From assembly GCF_028023675.1 (NCBI RefSeq), contig NZ_JAQIOZ010000007.1, positions 186,001-250,000 on the forward strand: a DNA stretch of 64,000 nt, written 5' to 3'. The notes under the pieces were generated by a model. That model made no database searches. It saw only the letters and a list, made by a program, of their open reading frames with translations, and was not told the DNA's origin. This document shows, one piece after another, positions 16,809-26,212 of this stretch; positions within the stretch are counted from its first letter, which is position 1, and every line of letters starts with the position of its first letter. Source of the DNA: Primorskyibacter aestuariivivens (GTDB lineage Bacteria; Pseudomonadota; Alphaproteobacteria; Rhodobacterales; Rhodobacteraceae). The translations under genes and the position numbers were made by a program.

Positions 16809-18302
16809 TCAGAAGTTTTGCTCGCCGCCGCCGCCCTGTTGCCAGGGTTTCACAAGATTGCCGAAGCGGGTGAACTGGCTCTCAAAGGACAGCTCCACCG
16901 TACCGATGGGACCATGCCGCTGTTTGCCGATGATCACCTCGGCCTTGCCATGCAGGCGCGACATGGCCTCCTGCCATTCGGCCATCTTGTCCAGTTCGTG
17001 ATCGCCGGGTTTTTCACGTTCCTTGTAGTATTCTTCGCGGAACACGAACATCACCACGTCGGCGTCCTGTTCAATCGTGCCCGATTCCCGCAGGTCCGAG
17101 AGCTGCGGGCGCTTGTCCTCGCGGCTTTCCACCTGGCGCGACAGCTGCGAGAGCGCAATCACCGGGATGTTCAGTTCCTTGGCAATCGCTTTGAGGCCCA
17201 TGGAAATCTCGCCGATCTCCTGCACCCGGTTGTCGGATGTGCCGCGCACAAGCTGCAGGTAGTCCACGATCAAAAGATCCAGCCCATGGGTCCGCTTGAG
17301 CCGCCGCGCGCGGGCCGCGAGTTGGGCAATCGGAATCGCTGCGGTGTCGTCGATGAAGAGCGGGCAGGCTTCCAGCGCCTTGGCGGCCTCGACGAAACGG
17401 CGGAACTCGACCTCGTCCATGTCACCCTGGCGGATCTTGTGCGAGGAAACCTCCGAGGCTTCGGCCAGGATCCGGCCTGCCAACTGCTCGGCGCTCATCT
17501 CAAGCGAGAAGAAGCCGACCACGCCCCCATCCACCGCGCCCTCGGAGCCGTCGGGTTTCTTGCCGCGCTTGTAGGCCTTGGCCACGTTGAAGGCGATATT
17601 GGTCGCCAGCGAGGTCTTGCCCATCGACGGACGCCCGGCAAGGATCAACAGGTCGGACGGGTGAAGGCCGCCCAGCTTGGTGTCCATGTCGATCAGCCCG
17701 GTGGACACACCGGCCAGCCCGCCCTCGCGCTGATAGGCGGCATTGGCCACGTTGACCGCATCGGTCACCGCCTTGAGGAAGGAGGTAAAGCCGCCCTCGC
17801 TCTGGCCCTGTTCGGCCAGTTTGTAGAGCTGCTGCTCGGCCTCGACGATCTGTTCACGCGGCTCCGAGGCCACATCCATCCGCGACGCCTTGGCGCTGAT
17901 GTCATGGCCCAGCCGGATCAGGTCGCGGCGCACCGCAAGGTCATAGATCATCTGCGCGTAATCACGCACCGCAAAGGCGGAAATGGCCGCGCCCGCCAGA
18001 CGCGCCAGATAGGCCGCGCCGCCCAGTTCCTTGAGCCCCTCGTCATCCTCCATGAACGCCTTGAGCGTCACCGGAGATGCGAGGTTGTTCTTGGCAATGC
18101 GCGCGGCGGCGATCTCGAAGATGCGGGCATGCACCGGGTCATAGAAATGCTGCGGCCCGATGATCGACGCCACCCGGTCATAGACGTCGTTATTGGTCAG
18201 GATCGCACCCAGAAGCTGCTGCTCGGCCTCGGTGGAATGCGGCATCGTGTCTTCGGACTGGATGTCGAGCCCAGTCGCATTGATTGCGGCGATTTCGTTC
18301 AT
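16809..18302 (-). CDS. dnaB: Replicative DNA helicase DnaB
   Basis: The 497-aa hexameric fork helicase shows the N-terminal primase-interacting domain (STEAEQQLLGAIL), then the RecA-like motor with Walker A AGRPSMGKTSLATNIA, SLEMSAEQLAGR, Walker B LLIVDYLQLV, and ALSQLSRQVESR. Length is normal for DnaB. Its upstream region (18303-18505) has two DnaA-box-like sequences and an AT-rich pair of interleaved inverted repeats. A long open frame on the other strand is a shadow of this gene. Confidence 0.97.
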   Translation of the reverse strand: MNEIAAINATGLDIQSEDTMPHSTEAEQQLLGAILTNNDVYDRVASIIGPQHFYDPVHARIFEIAAARIAKNNLASPVTLKAFMEDDEGLKELGGAAYLARLAGAAISAFAVRDYAQMIYDLAVRRDLIRLGHDISAKASRMDVASEPREQIVEAEQQLYKLAEQGQSEGGFTSFLKAVTDAVNVANAAYQREGGLAGVSTGLIDMDTKLGGLHPSDLLILAGRPSMGKTSLATNIAFNVAKAYKRGKKPDGSEGAVDGGVVGFFSLEMSAEQLAGRILAEASEVSSHKIRQGDMDEVEFRRFVEAAKALEACPLFIDDTAAIPIAQLAARARRLKRTHGLDLLIVDYLQLVRGTSDNRVQEIGEISMGLKAIAKELNIPVIALSQLSRQVESREDKRPQLSDLRESGTIEQDADVVMFVFREEYYKEREKPGDHELDKMAEWQEAMSRLHGKAEVIIGKQRHGPIGTVELSFESQFTRFGNLVKPWQQGGGGEQNF

Positions 18303-18397
18303 GTCCGTCCCTTTGTCGCGCGGCTAATTTGACCGTCGCGCTGTCCCCGCGGCAGGACATAGCAAATGGCCTGCGCCAAGGGCAAATTGTATATCCC

Positions 18398-18417
18398 TGT
18401 GGACAAACTGTGGATGT
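18398..18417 (+). promoter_or_regulatory. Two DnaA-box-like sequences upstream of dnaB
   Basis: TGTGGACAA (18398-18406) differs by one base from the reverse of the DnaA consensus (TGTGGATAA), and TGTGGATGT (18409-18417) differs by two. They lie about 100 bases upstream of the dnaB start. They could mark DnaA control of dnaB, but two degenerate boxes are weak evidence. Confidence 0.35.
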
Positions 18418-18432
18418 GGTTCATCCACCGCA

Positions 18433-18473
18433 TATTGGCACAATTCAGAGATTTGCGCCAATATATTGTGCCG
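18433..18473. promoter_or_regulatory. Interleaved inverted repeats upstream of dnaB
   Basis: ATATTGGC (18433) pairs with GCCAATAT (18458), and the overlapping GGCACAAT (18438) pairs with ATTGTGCC (18466). The region is AT-rich compared with its surroundings. It could be a two-site operator or a promoter region of dnaB. Confidence 0.4.
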
Positions 18474-18505
18474 CACTCTAGGAAAATTCTCCGCTTGACC
18501 TTGGG

Positions 18506-19186
18506 TCAGGCAGGTTTGTTTTCTTCTTGCCACTTACGCGGGTTTTTCAGGAATGTTTCGACCTCGGCAAGCGTATTGGCACTGAATTTGCCCTGCGCTT
18601 TTGCCTCCGCCAGAACGTCCCACCAGGTGCACAGCGCATGCAGGGCAACGCCGTGGTCGCCAAGGGTTTTTTCGGTCTCCGGGAAGATGTCGTAATAGAA
18701 GATCACGGCAGTGTTTCCACAGCTGGCCCCGGTCTCGCGGATGGCATCCACAAAGCTCAGTTTCGAGCCGCCATCAGTGGTCAGGTCCTCGACCAGCAAC
18801 ACCCGCTGCCCCTCGGACATCGCACCTTCGATTCGCGCGTTGCGGCCATAGCCCTTGGGCTTCTTGCGCACATAGGTCATGGGCAGCGCCATGCGCTCGG
18901 CCACCATTGCGGCGAACGGAATGCCCGCCGTCTCGCCACCGGCGATATTGTCGAACGCCTCGAATCCGGCCTCACGCATCACGGTCACGGTCAGGAAATC
19001 CATCAGCGTCGACCGGATGCGCGGGTAAGAGATCAGCTTGCGGCAGTCGATATAGCTGGGCGAGGGCAGGCCGGAGGCGAGGATATAAGGTGCGTCCGTG
19101 TTGAAATTCACCGCGCCGATTTCCAGCAGCATACGGGCGGTGAGGCGGGCGATTTCTTCCTTGGCGGGGTAGGTCGAGGGGATCAT
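18506..19186 (-). CDS. pyrE: Orotate phosphoribosyltransferase
   Basis: The 226-aa enzyme converts orotate and PRPP to OMP in pyrimidine synthesis. The PRPP-binding motif is [14 protein letters not shown], the substrate loop segment is [17 protein letters not shown], and the N-terminal [18 protein letters not shown] block is typical of OPRTs. Starts at 19186 (MIPSTYP) and 19192 (MPMIPS) are both possible; ribosome binding sites are weak. It is divergent from the second winged-helix/hydrolase gene. pyrC lies beyond the accessory block. Confidence 0.94.
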   Translation of the reverse strand: MIPSTYPAKEEIARLTARMLLEIGAVNFNTDAPYILASGLPSPSYIDCRKLISYPRIRSTLMDFLTVTVMREAGFEAFDNIAGGETAGIPFAAMVAERMALPMTYVRKKPKGYGRNARIEGAMSEGQRVLLVEDLTTDGGSKLSFVDAIRETGASCGNTAVIFYYDIFPETEKTLGDHGVALHALCTWWDVLAEAKAQGKFSANTLAEVETFLKNPRKWQEENKPA

Positions 19187-19307
19187 CGGCATATCTTTCG
19201 CTGTGCGGGTTCGCGTTCGGATACTGGATTTGTCCCAGCAAGAGAAGCCCGTGTATCGAATTGCATTCATAGTTGTTCTTCATAAGATGAATGCGGAGGG
19301 CGGCATC

Positions 19308-20465
19308 ATGACAGTTGAAATCGATCGCGAGTTGGAAGCCGCCTGCGCGAAAATGCGGCCACACGCGGCGCGGCTTGTTGAGGTGTTGCGCGGAGCAGGT
19401 GGTGAGCTCGTGCCCAAGAATGACATCCTGTCCGCGGTCTGGGGCGACATTCATGTGTCAGAAGACTCCTTGTTTCAGGCAGTGCATGGTGCGCGCAGGG
19501 CACTGGAAGCGTGCCAGGGGTACAGGATCGAGACCGTCCATGGGCGTGGCTACCGCTGGCATTCACAAGAGAAAGCGGGCCCGTCGCCACTTGAGCAGGC
19601 ACCGGTGCGCTTTGCCACCAGCCGCGACGGGCTGCGTATTGCCTGGACGGAGTCCGGGGCCGGAATTCCGATCCTGAAATGCCCCAACTGGATTTCGCAT
19701 ATCGGGATGGAGCGGGACAGTTCACTGCATTCGCCATTCCTGCGGGGGCTCAGCCGGATCGGGCGTCTCGTGCGGTTTGATCAGCGTGGCAACGGGCTGT
19801 CGGATTGGGACATTTCGCGCTTTTCGGATGAGGATGCGGTGGCGGATATGGAAGCGGTTGTCGAGGCCGCTGAACTGGACCGGTTTTTTCTCTATGGGGC
19901 CAGCCAGGGTGTATCGGCCTCATTTGCTTACGCGGCGCGTCACCCGGAACAGGTGCTCGGCATCATCGGGCGAGGTGGATATGTAGTGGGCGCACAGGTT
20001 GGCGGAGACCCCGTGCGCCAGAAAAACTACGAGGCGCGATGCGCGGTCGTGCGTGCCGGTTGGGACAGCGACAATGCGGCGACACGGGCATATCTGAGCA
20101 ATCTCATCATCGCCAATGCGCCCGACTCGGTCCGGGCCTCGTTCGACGCCTTGCAACGGGCCTCTATCGCGCCGGAGCGCATTATGATCTTTATGGACTA
20201 TTTTGGACGGGTGGATGTGCGCGAGCAAGCAGCGGCCTGTTCGGTGCCGGTGTTGCTGCTGCATGCAGAAGACGATCCGATGGTGCCCGTTGCGGCAGGT
20301 CGGCAGATCGCCTCCATGGTTCCTAGGGCAACCCTCGTAACGCTTCCCGGCGCGTCTCACCTGCCGGTGCCGGGCACCGAAGATTTCGAACGCACGCTCG
20401 AATGCATCGAATCTTTTGTCTCGGCACATGGCATGGCGCAGGGCGCATCTCAGCAGCGGGCATAA
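19308..20465 (+). CDS. Winged-helix DNA-binding / alpha-beta hydrolase fusion regulator (paralogue 2)
   Basis: This 385-aa protein has the architecture of the gene at 9980: a winged helix (about 12-86: ELVPKNDILSAVWGD, then TVHGRGYRWH) then an alpha/beta hydrolase (about 100-375). The triad is intact: Ser199 in a canonical elbow GASQG, Asp322/323 (EDDPMVP) and His351 (GASHLP). No membrane segment lies between domains, unlike CadC. GGAGGG precedes the ATG at 19308, which is favoured over one at 19287. It is divergent from pyrE and overlaps the following minus-strand gene by 16 bases at their ends. Probable cytoplasmic regulator; ligand unknown. Confidence 0.85.
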   Translation: MTVEIDRELEAACAKMRPHAARLVEVLRGAGGELVPKNDILSAVWGDIHVSEDSLFQAVHGARRALEACQGYRIETVHGRGYRWHSQEKAGPSPLEQAPVRFATSRDGLRIAWTESGAGIPILKCPNWISHIGMERDSSLHSPFLRGLSRIGRLVRFDQRGNGLSDWDISRFSDEDAVADMEAVVEAAELDRFFLYGASQGVSASFAYAARHPEQVLGIIGRGGYVVGAQVGGDPVRQKNYEARCAVVRAGWDSDNAATRAYLSNLIIANAPDSVRASFDALQRASIAPERIMIFMDYFGRVDVREQAAACSVPVLLLHAEDDPMVPVAAGRQIASMVPRATLVTLPGASHLPVPGTEDFERTLECIESFVSAHGMAQGASQQRA

Positions 20466-20920
20466 ATCCGGCCCCAGAAATTGCGGTTCGGCAAGGGATC
20501 GGTGGTGCCGGTCTGTTTCAGGTAGCGCCCGCCAAGCTGGTAGGCCTCGGGTTCGCCAAGCGCGAGGCAGTCCCAACTGGCCGAGGCCCCGGCCTGCCAT
20601 TGCACGTGATGCACCAACTCATGCAGCAGAATTTCGCGAAACAGCGGATTGTCGGTCGGATGGTCGAACTCTGCCGCGCCGTCCACATATTTTGCTGCCA
20701 TGATATAGATTGTCCCATGCGGGCCATCGGTCTGGGCAAAAAGCGCGTTGATCCGTTCATCCACCCCGTCATCGGGCATGAGATGCGCCACGTCACTGTA
20801 AAACTCGCGGGTCAGCGAATGTGGAGACAGTTGGCGGACGATGGGATGGGGAATGTCGTGCGTTTCGTAATCCGTGTTGTCGCCGATCCAATCCAGCAAT
20901 GCATCGATAAGTAATTCCAT
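20450..20920 (-). CDS. Putative zinc metalloprotease-like protein (HELVHH)
   Basis: The 156-aa product carries HELVHHVQW, matching the HExxH zinc motif, with GEPEAYQLGGRYL about 20 residues later as a possible third-ligand helix. The ending NRNFWGRIYARC is short and contains a Cys. I recall a DUF6647-like family with this motif but cannot confirm it. No signal peptide. The ATG at 20920 is used because the upstream in-frame start is a TTG. It is convergent with the hydrolase-fusion gene, 16-base overlap. Confidence 0.7.
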   Translation of the reverse strand: MELLIDALLDWIGDNTDYETHDIPHPIVRQLSPHSLTREFYSDVAHLMPDDGVDERINALFAQTDGPHGTIYIMAAKYVDGAAEFDHPTDNPLFREILLHELVHHVQWQAGASASWDCLALGEPEAYQLGGRYLKQTGTTDPLPNRNFWGRIYARC

Positions 20921-21051
20921 TTTCGCACCCAATTTGTAATCATGAGATCTGCGACCAAGGTCGTAACAAGGGTGTGGTTTTGTCCTGAATTGATGTCTGA
21001 AATTGTCTGAAATCCCTTGAAATGCCTGATTTTAAGGCGGGGAGTACGCTA

Positions 21052-22620
21052 ATGGTTGATATTGGACTTGGCCGATCAGCCGATGGTTTTGAAACGGCGC
21101 GGAATTCGATCCGCGCCGGATAACGCCCACACAGCGCGGCGGTGTTCGATCATCTGCTGGCCCACCGTGGAAAGGTGGTCTCGAAAGACGATCTGATGGA
21201 TGCGGTCTGGCCGGATGTCGAGGTCACGGAAAACTCGCTATATCAATGCATCGCCGAGATCAGAAAGCAGCTCGGACCCGAAACGGGGCTGACGCTCAGC
21301 AATGTGCCGGGGCGGGGCTATGTGCTTGAGCAGACCGAAGCGACCGAAAGGCCACGGGCGCGGTGGCGGTGGGTGACTGCAGCGGCAGTTGCCGTCGCAA
21401 CCGCCATGGTGCTGGGGGGATGGCTCGCTGTGTGGAACAATCCCACGGGCGATAACAGCGCACCATCAATTCACATTGAACCATTTGAAAACATGAGTGA
21501 CAACTCGCACTGGTCACGCCTGGGTCAGGCATTGGCTGCGGATATCGCAGGTCAACTTGCGCTCAACGCATGGCTGGACGTGACATCGAAGCGGACGGCA
21601 AGCGCGATTGAGGCCCGCTACGTGTTGTCCGGCGACATTCAGGAACAGGCCAGCGAAATACAGGTTCAGGCCCGCTTGAGCTCCAGCGATACCGGGGTAA
21701 TCGTCTGGGCGGACAAGTGGCGCGGCGCAGAAAGCGACTGGTTTGACATGCAGGATGCGATTTCCACGGCGGTCAGTGGGGCGTTGGGCGCGGAGTGGAG
21801 CGGCGCAATTGCCCGAAGCGACCGAAGCGCGGCGCATCTGCGGGGGACAGACGATCTGGATGCGTATGAACACTTCCTGATCGGCACCGAGTACAAGCAC
21901 CGGTTTACGCCTGCAGCCTATCTCAAGTCGGCCGAGCATCTCCGCCGAGCCATCGAGATAGACCCTTCGTTTCACAAGGCTTGGTCAACGCTGGCTGTTG
22001 TTCATGCTTTGCAGGGCAGCAATGCAAGCACACCATCGGAATTGCGCCCGATCATGGAGGCGCGGATCGCAATCATCGAAGAGGCAATGCGCCTCAAGCC
22101 TGACGACCCGCAAACCTTGGTGCAACGTAACTGGCTGGAAGGGCATCGGTGGGATTTCGATCGGGCGGAAAAGGTTATCCGGCGCGCGGTGGAACTGGCC
22201 CCGGCCAATGCCGATGTTCTGGCCGAGGCTGCCTGGGTCGGAAATTGGCGCAACGTTTTGGGCGAAAGCTCAGTCGAATGGTCGGATCGGTCGAAAGCGC
22301 TGAACGAGACCTGGCCGGAGTGGTAAGCCGTGGGCGCAGGGATTTCACGTTTCAATCTGGGACGCTATGAAGAGGCGGTCACAGCGCTTAGCGAAGCACC
22401 GGAATTCATCGAACGTCACCTCTACACAGCTGCTGCACAGGCCCATCTTGGCAATCAAGACGCCGCGGCGGATGCCACTGAGCGTCTGCTTCGGCTGAAA
22501 GCCGATTTCAATCTTGCGACCTATGTCATGGCCCGGGCTATTCACTTACCCGAGGTGCGCACGCGGTTGTGGAGCGGGGCCGAACGTGCAGGCGTTCCGC
22601 TCAGGCCACCCGCCAATTGA
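21052..22620 (+). pseudogene. CadC-like winged-helix/TM/TPR regulator interrupted by two in-frame TAA codons
   Basis: From an ATG with a good GGGGAG site (21052) one frame runs for 523 codons to a TGA at 22618, broken only by TAA at 21121 and TAA at 22324. On both sides of each stop the same frame continues the protein. The first stop is inside the winged helix (RPHSAAVFDHLLAHRGKVV follows it) and the second inside the TPR region (NETWPEW, stop, AVGAGISRFNLGRYEEA). Other parts are a membrane span (TAAAVAVATAMVLGGWLAV), a TolB-like segment (FENMSDNSHWSRLG) and TPR-like helices. Likely a recently inactivated regulator. A shorter start at GTG 21142 has no binding site. Confidence 0.8.
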
Positions 22621-23638
22621 GCGGCAGGCCCGGATCAAACACGGTGACAGTGTGGTCGCCTGCGGGCAGGGTTTTCGGAATTTCCAGCGCGTCGCCCTTG
22701 CTCAGCGTGATCGTGTCGTCATTCACCGGCAGGCCGTAAAAGGCCGGACCGTGGAGCGAGGCAAAGCCTTCGAGCTTGTCCAGCGCGCCCGCCTCTTCAA
22801 ACACATGCGCCAGACAGGACAGCGCGATGGGCGCGGTGAAACAGCCCGCGGCGCAGCATTCGGCCTCTTTGGCGTGGGTCGGGTGCGGGGCCGAGTCGGT
22901 GCCGAGGAAATAACGCGGATCGCCCGAAGTGGCGGCGGCCAGAAGCGCCTCGCGGTGTTCGCGGCGTTTCAGGATCGGCAGGCAGTAGTAATGCGGGCGC
23001 ATGCCGCCCACCAGCATGTCATTGCGGTCGAACATCAGGTGCTGCACGGTGATCGTCGCGCCCAGATCCTCGGGGGCAGAGGCGACGTAGTCTGCGCCGT
23101 TCCTGGTGGTGATATGTTCCATAATCACCCGCAGCCCCGGCGTGGTGCGGCGGATCGGGTCGAGCACCCGGTCGATGAACACCGCCTCGCGGTCGAAAAT
23201 GTCGATCTCGCGGTCGGTGACCTCGCCATGCACACAAAGCGGGCAGCCGATCTCGGCCATGCGCTCCAGCACCGGGCGGACCTTGTCGAAATCCTTGACG
23301 CCGCTGGCGGAGTTGGTGGTGGCCCCGGCGGGGTAAAGCTTCACGGACGTGATCAGGCCAGAGTCATGCGCGGCGGCCAGATCGTCGGGATCGGTGTCCT
23401 CGGTCAGGTAAAGCGTCATCAGCGGGGTGAAATCCGCGCCCTCGGGCATCGCATCCATGATCCGGTCGCGATAGGCGGCGGCGTCGGCGCTGGTCACCAC
23501 CGGCGGCACGAGATTGGGCATGATGATCGCGCGAGCGAAATGGCGCGCGGTTTCGGGCAGGACGGCGCGCAGCATTGCGCCATCGCGCAGATGCAGGTGC
23601 CAGTCATCGGGGCGGCGGATGGTGAGGCTCTGGGTCAT
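22601..23638 (-). CDS. pyrC: Dihydroorotase
   Basis: The 345-aa zinc enzyme cyclises carbamoyl aspartate in pyrimidine synthesis. The HLHLRDG metal motif lies just after the start, [11 protein letters not shown] carries the carboxylated Lys, and HGEV, MEHITT and LGTDSAPH supply the other metal and catalytic residues, typical of the E. coli-type PyrC. The start at 23638 ([17 protein letters not shown]) matches the family. Its 3' end overlaps the tail of the broken regulator by 20 bases. Confidence 0.96.
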   Translation of the reverse strand: MTQSLTIRRPDDWHLHLRDGAMLRAVLPETARHFARAIIMPNLVPPVVTSADAAAYRDRIMDAMPEGADFTPLMTLYLTEDTDPDDLAAAHDSGLITSVKLYPAGATTNSASGVKDFDKVRPVLERMAEIGCPLCVHGEVTDREIDIFDREAVFIDRVLDPIRRTTPGLRVIMEHITTRNGADYVASAPEDLGATITVQHLMFDRNDMLVGGMRPHYYCLPILKRREHREALLAAATSGDPRYFLGTDSAPHPTHAKEAECCAAGCFTAPIALSCLAHVFEEAGALDKLEGFASLHGPAFYGLPVNDDTITLSKGDALEIPKTLPAGDHTVTVFDPGLPLNWRVA

Positions 23639-23681
23639 GCCCTGTCGATTACACCAGAGCGCGGGGCAGGGCCAGAGGTGT

Positions 23682-24611
23682 TCAGCCCGCCTTCTGCGCT
23701 TCCATCTGGTCCAGACGGCGCTGGAATTTCGGCGCGTTGTGGCGCGAGACCACAAAGCGGCATAGCTGCTCGGCCATCTCGGTGCGACCGTCGCGGTCCA
23801 GCACAGCCAGCAGATTGCGCAGATACGGGGGATGTGCACGGCGCGCGCGCATCAGCCGGGCAAAGCTCTGGGTATCGAGCTTGCCGGTGCCTGCCTTGGC
23901 CAGCACCCGGTAGAGCACCGCCATTTCAAGCAGATCGCTCTGCACGGTGTCGCCCAGAAAGGGGGTGGGCAGCATGGTGACATTGTCGGCAGTGAACAGC
24001 GCCGCATGCATCGCATCCAATGTCTCCTGCGGGTCATAGATCACAAAGGCGTGGTCGGCCCCTTGCACCATGTCAGGCGCATAGCCGTAGCGCGAGGTGA
24101 AATCCATCCGCCGCAGATCGGTAAAGCGATCATCCCAGCCGGCGACGCGCGGGTTCAGCGTGGCTTGCGGCTGGACGGCGACGACGGTGGCACCGGGGGC
24201 GGCCACGGAAAACGCGGCGGCGGCATAGCCACAGGGGCCCGCGCCGTAAAAGATGACCTTGTCGAATTCGTCGAAGAACCCGTCATCGGTCAGTTCGTCA
24301 AAGAAACGGTAGATGTTTTCGTCGCGGAACCAGGTTTCGCCATCGGAAATCACACCCAGATGCGACCATCCCATCGCCCGCACGAGGTCAAAGCCCAGCG
24401 GTTGACCGGCATCGGACAGGGTCTGGATGCCCTGATAGCTCTCGAATGTGACCAGCAGCGTGTCGCCTTCTTCGACAAAGGCAGCGGCGTGTTTCGGGCC
24501 GAGACCGGTATAAAACCCTTCTTCCTCGGCAATATCCCTGAGCGCGGCAAACCACTCCGCCTTGGGCAGATCGGCCATCGGCGTGTCAAATGTGTTTGGC
24601 GTATCCTGCAT
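23682..24611 (-). CDS. Conserved protein of unknown function, alpha/beta-fold pattern
   Basis: This 309-aa protein has a central strand-turn-helix [20 protein letters not shown] followed by [21 protein letters not shown], resembling an alpha/beta-hydrolase-like elbow with Cys in the nucleophile position. I recall Rhodobacterales homologues labelled phosphoadenosine phosphosulfate reductase, but no PAPS-reductase motif is visible and that label looks doubtful. GAGG precedes the ATG. It is followed by pyrC and is divergent from trkA. Confidence 0.65.
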   Translation of the reverse strand: MQDTPNTFDTPMADLPKAEWFAALRDIAEEEGFYTGLGPKHAAAFVEEGDTLLVTFESYQGIQTLSDAGQPLGFDLVRAMGWSHLGVISDGETWFRDENIYRFFDELTDDGFFDEFDKVIFYGAGPCGYAAAAFSVAAPGATVVAVQPQATLNPRVAGWDDRFTDLRRMDFTSRYGYAPDMVQGADHAFVIYDPQETLDAMHAALFTADNVTMLPTPFLGDTVQSDLLEMAVLYRVLAKAGTGKLDTQSFARLMRARRAHPPYLRNLLAVLDRDGRTEMAEQLCRFVVSRHNAPKFQRRLDQMEAQKAG

Positions 24612-24829
24612 CGCGACATCCTCAATCGCCCTTGAACGGGCGGCATTTGGGTCAGGGTATCGGAAGATTTAGGCGAAAATTGGAAACAATCCCGGGCAAT
24701 CTGGGCAATTTGTCGGCAGGAGGCCCCCGCCGGGGTGGGGCGCGGGCTTGGCATCTGGCCCGCATTGACCGTTCCGGCTGCATCTGCCAAGGATAACCCT
24801 CGCGACAAAGGGGCAGGGGAGCCTGGGCC

Positions 24830-26209
24830 ATGAAGGTCATCATTTGCGGTGCCGGTCAGGTGGGGTGGCAGATCGCCCGCCATCTTTCGGGCGAACGCAA
24901 CGACGTCACGGTGGTGGACAACAACCCCGACCTGGTGCGCCGTGCCACCGATACGCTGGACGTGCAGGGCATTGCGGGCTTCGCCTCTTATCCGGATATC
25001 CTTGACAAGGCGGGCGCGCGCGATGCCGACATGATCATCGCCGCCACCTATTCGGACGAGGTCAACATGGTGACCTGTCAGGTGGCGCATTCGGTCTTTG
25101 CCATCCCGCGCAAGATCGCGCGGCTGCGCTCGCAATCCTATCTCGATGCGATCTATTCCGACCTGTACCGCCGCGATCACATGCCCATCGACGTGGTGAT
25201 CAGCCCCGAAAAGGAAGTGGCGGATGCCGCGCTTCAGCGCCTGTCGGCCCCGGCGGCCTTTGACACGGAAAGCTTTCTGGAGGGTCAGGCCCAGTTCCTT
25301 GGTCTTCGCCTGACCGAAGACTGCCCGGTGCTGAACACGCCGCTCAGGCAGTTGACGGACCTGTTCTCGACCCTGCGCTCGCTGGTGGTCGCCGTGCGCC
25401 GCGAAGGCACGCTGTTTGCGCCCGAGCCGGGGGACCAGCTTTTGGCGGGCGATGATTGTTACATCATGTGCCATGTCGAGGACGTGACCCGCACGATGGA
25501 GATTTTTGGCAAGGACCAGCGCAAGCAGGAACGCGTTGTGCTTGTGGGCGGTGGCAATGTCGGCCTGGCCGTGGCCATGGCACTGGAGGGCCGCGCCGAC
25601 CGCATCCGCGCCAAGGTCATTGAGAAAAGTCGCAAATGCGCCGAACACGCCGCCGACCTACTGGAGCGCACCATCGTGCTCAATGGCGACGGGCTGGACA
25701 GTGCCCTGCTGGCCGAGGCGAATATCAGCCGCGCCGACGCGGTGCTGACCGTGACTGACGACGATAAGGTCAACATGCTGGCCGCCGTGCGCGCCAAATC
25801 CGAAGGCTGCCCCTATGCCATCGCGCTGATCAATGACCCGACACTGGTGCCGCTGATGGGGCCTTTGGGCATCGACGCCTATATCAATCCGCGCGCCACA
25901 ACCGTAAGCTCGATCCTGCGCCATATCCGCCATGGCCGGGTGCGTGGCGTCTATTCCGTGGGTGATGCCGAGGGCGAGGTGATCGAGGCCGAGGTGCTGT
26001 CGACCAGCCCCATCGCGGGCCAGCGCATCCGCGACATCGACTTTCCCGAGGGCGTGCTGGTGGGCGCGGTCATGCAGGAAGGCGGCAAGGTGGTGCGCCC
26101 GACCGGCGGGCTGCGCATCGAAGAGGGCAACGTGATCGTGCTCTTTGCCCTGTCCAAGGATGTGCCAGAGGTGGAGCGCCTTTTGCAGGTCTCCATCGAC
26201 TTCTTCTGA
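24830..26209 (+). CDS. trkA: Trk potassium transport NAD-binding protein TrkA
   Basis: The 459-aa cytoplasmic regulator has two RCK units, each a Rossmann domain (MKVIICGAGQVGWQIA at the N-terminus, VVLVGGGNVGLAVAMAL near residue 235) followed by a TrkA-C domain. It gates the TrkH channel with NAD(H)/nucleotides. The trkH ATG begins 3 bases after its stop, so the two form an operon. Confidence 0.97.
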   Translation: MKVIICGAGQVGWQIARHLSGERNDVTVVDNNPDLVRRATDTLDVQGIAGFASYPDILDKAGARDADMIIAATYSDEVNMVTCQVAHSVFAIPRKIARLRSQSYLDAIYSDLYRRDHMPIDVVISPEKEVADAALQRLSAPAAFDTESFLEGQAQFLGLRLTEDCPVLNTPLRQLTDLFSTLRSLVVAVRREGTLFAPEPGDQLLAGDDCYIMCHVEDVTRTMEIFGKDQRKQERVVLVGGGNVGLAVAMALEGRADRIRAKVIEKSRKCAEHAADLLERTIVLNGDGLDSALLAEANISRADAVLTVTDDDKVNMLAAVRAKSEGCPYAIALINDPTLVPLMGPLGIDAYINPRATTVSSILRHIRHGRVRGVYSVGDAEGEVIEAEVLSTSPIAGQRIRDIDFPEGVLVGAVMQEGGKVVRPTGGLRIEEGNVIVLFALSKDVPEVERLLQVSIDFF

Positions 26210-26212
26210 GCC

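Noticed and set aside
16743-18332. Long open frame on the plus strand opposite dnaB
   Set aside because: Composition is His/Arg/Gly-rich as expected from the complement of a GC-rich gene; the minus strand encodes a full DnaB.
21121-22326. Stop-codon recoding (selenocysteine or pyrrolysine) in the CadC-like gene
   Set aside because: Both stops are TAA, which is not used for either, and no recoding hairpin is evident.
22514-23980. Plus-strand open frame across pyrC
   Set aside because: Shadow of the dihydroorotase gene; the reading is low-complexity and matches nothing.
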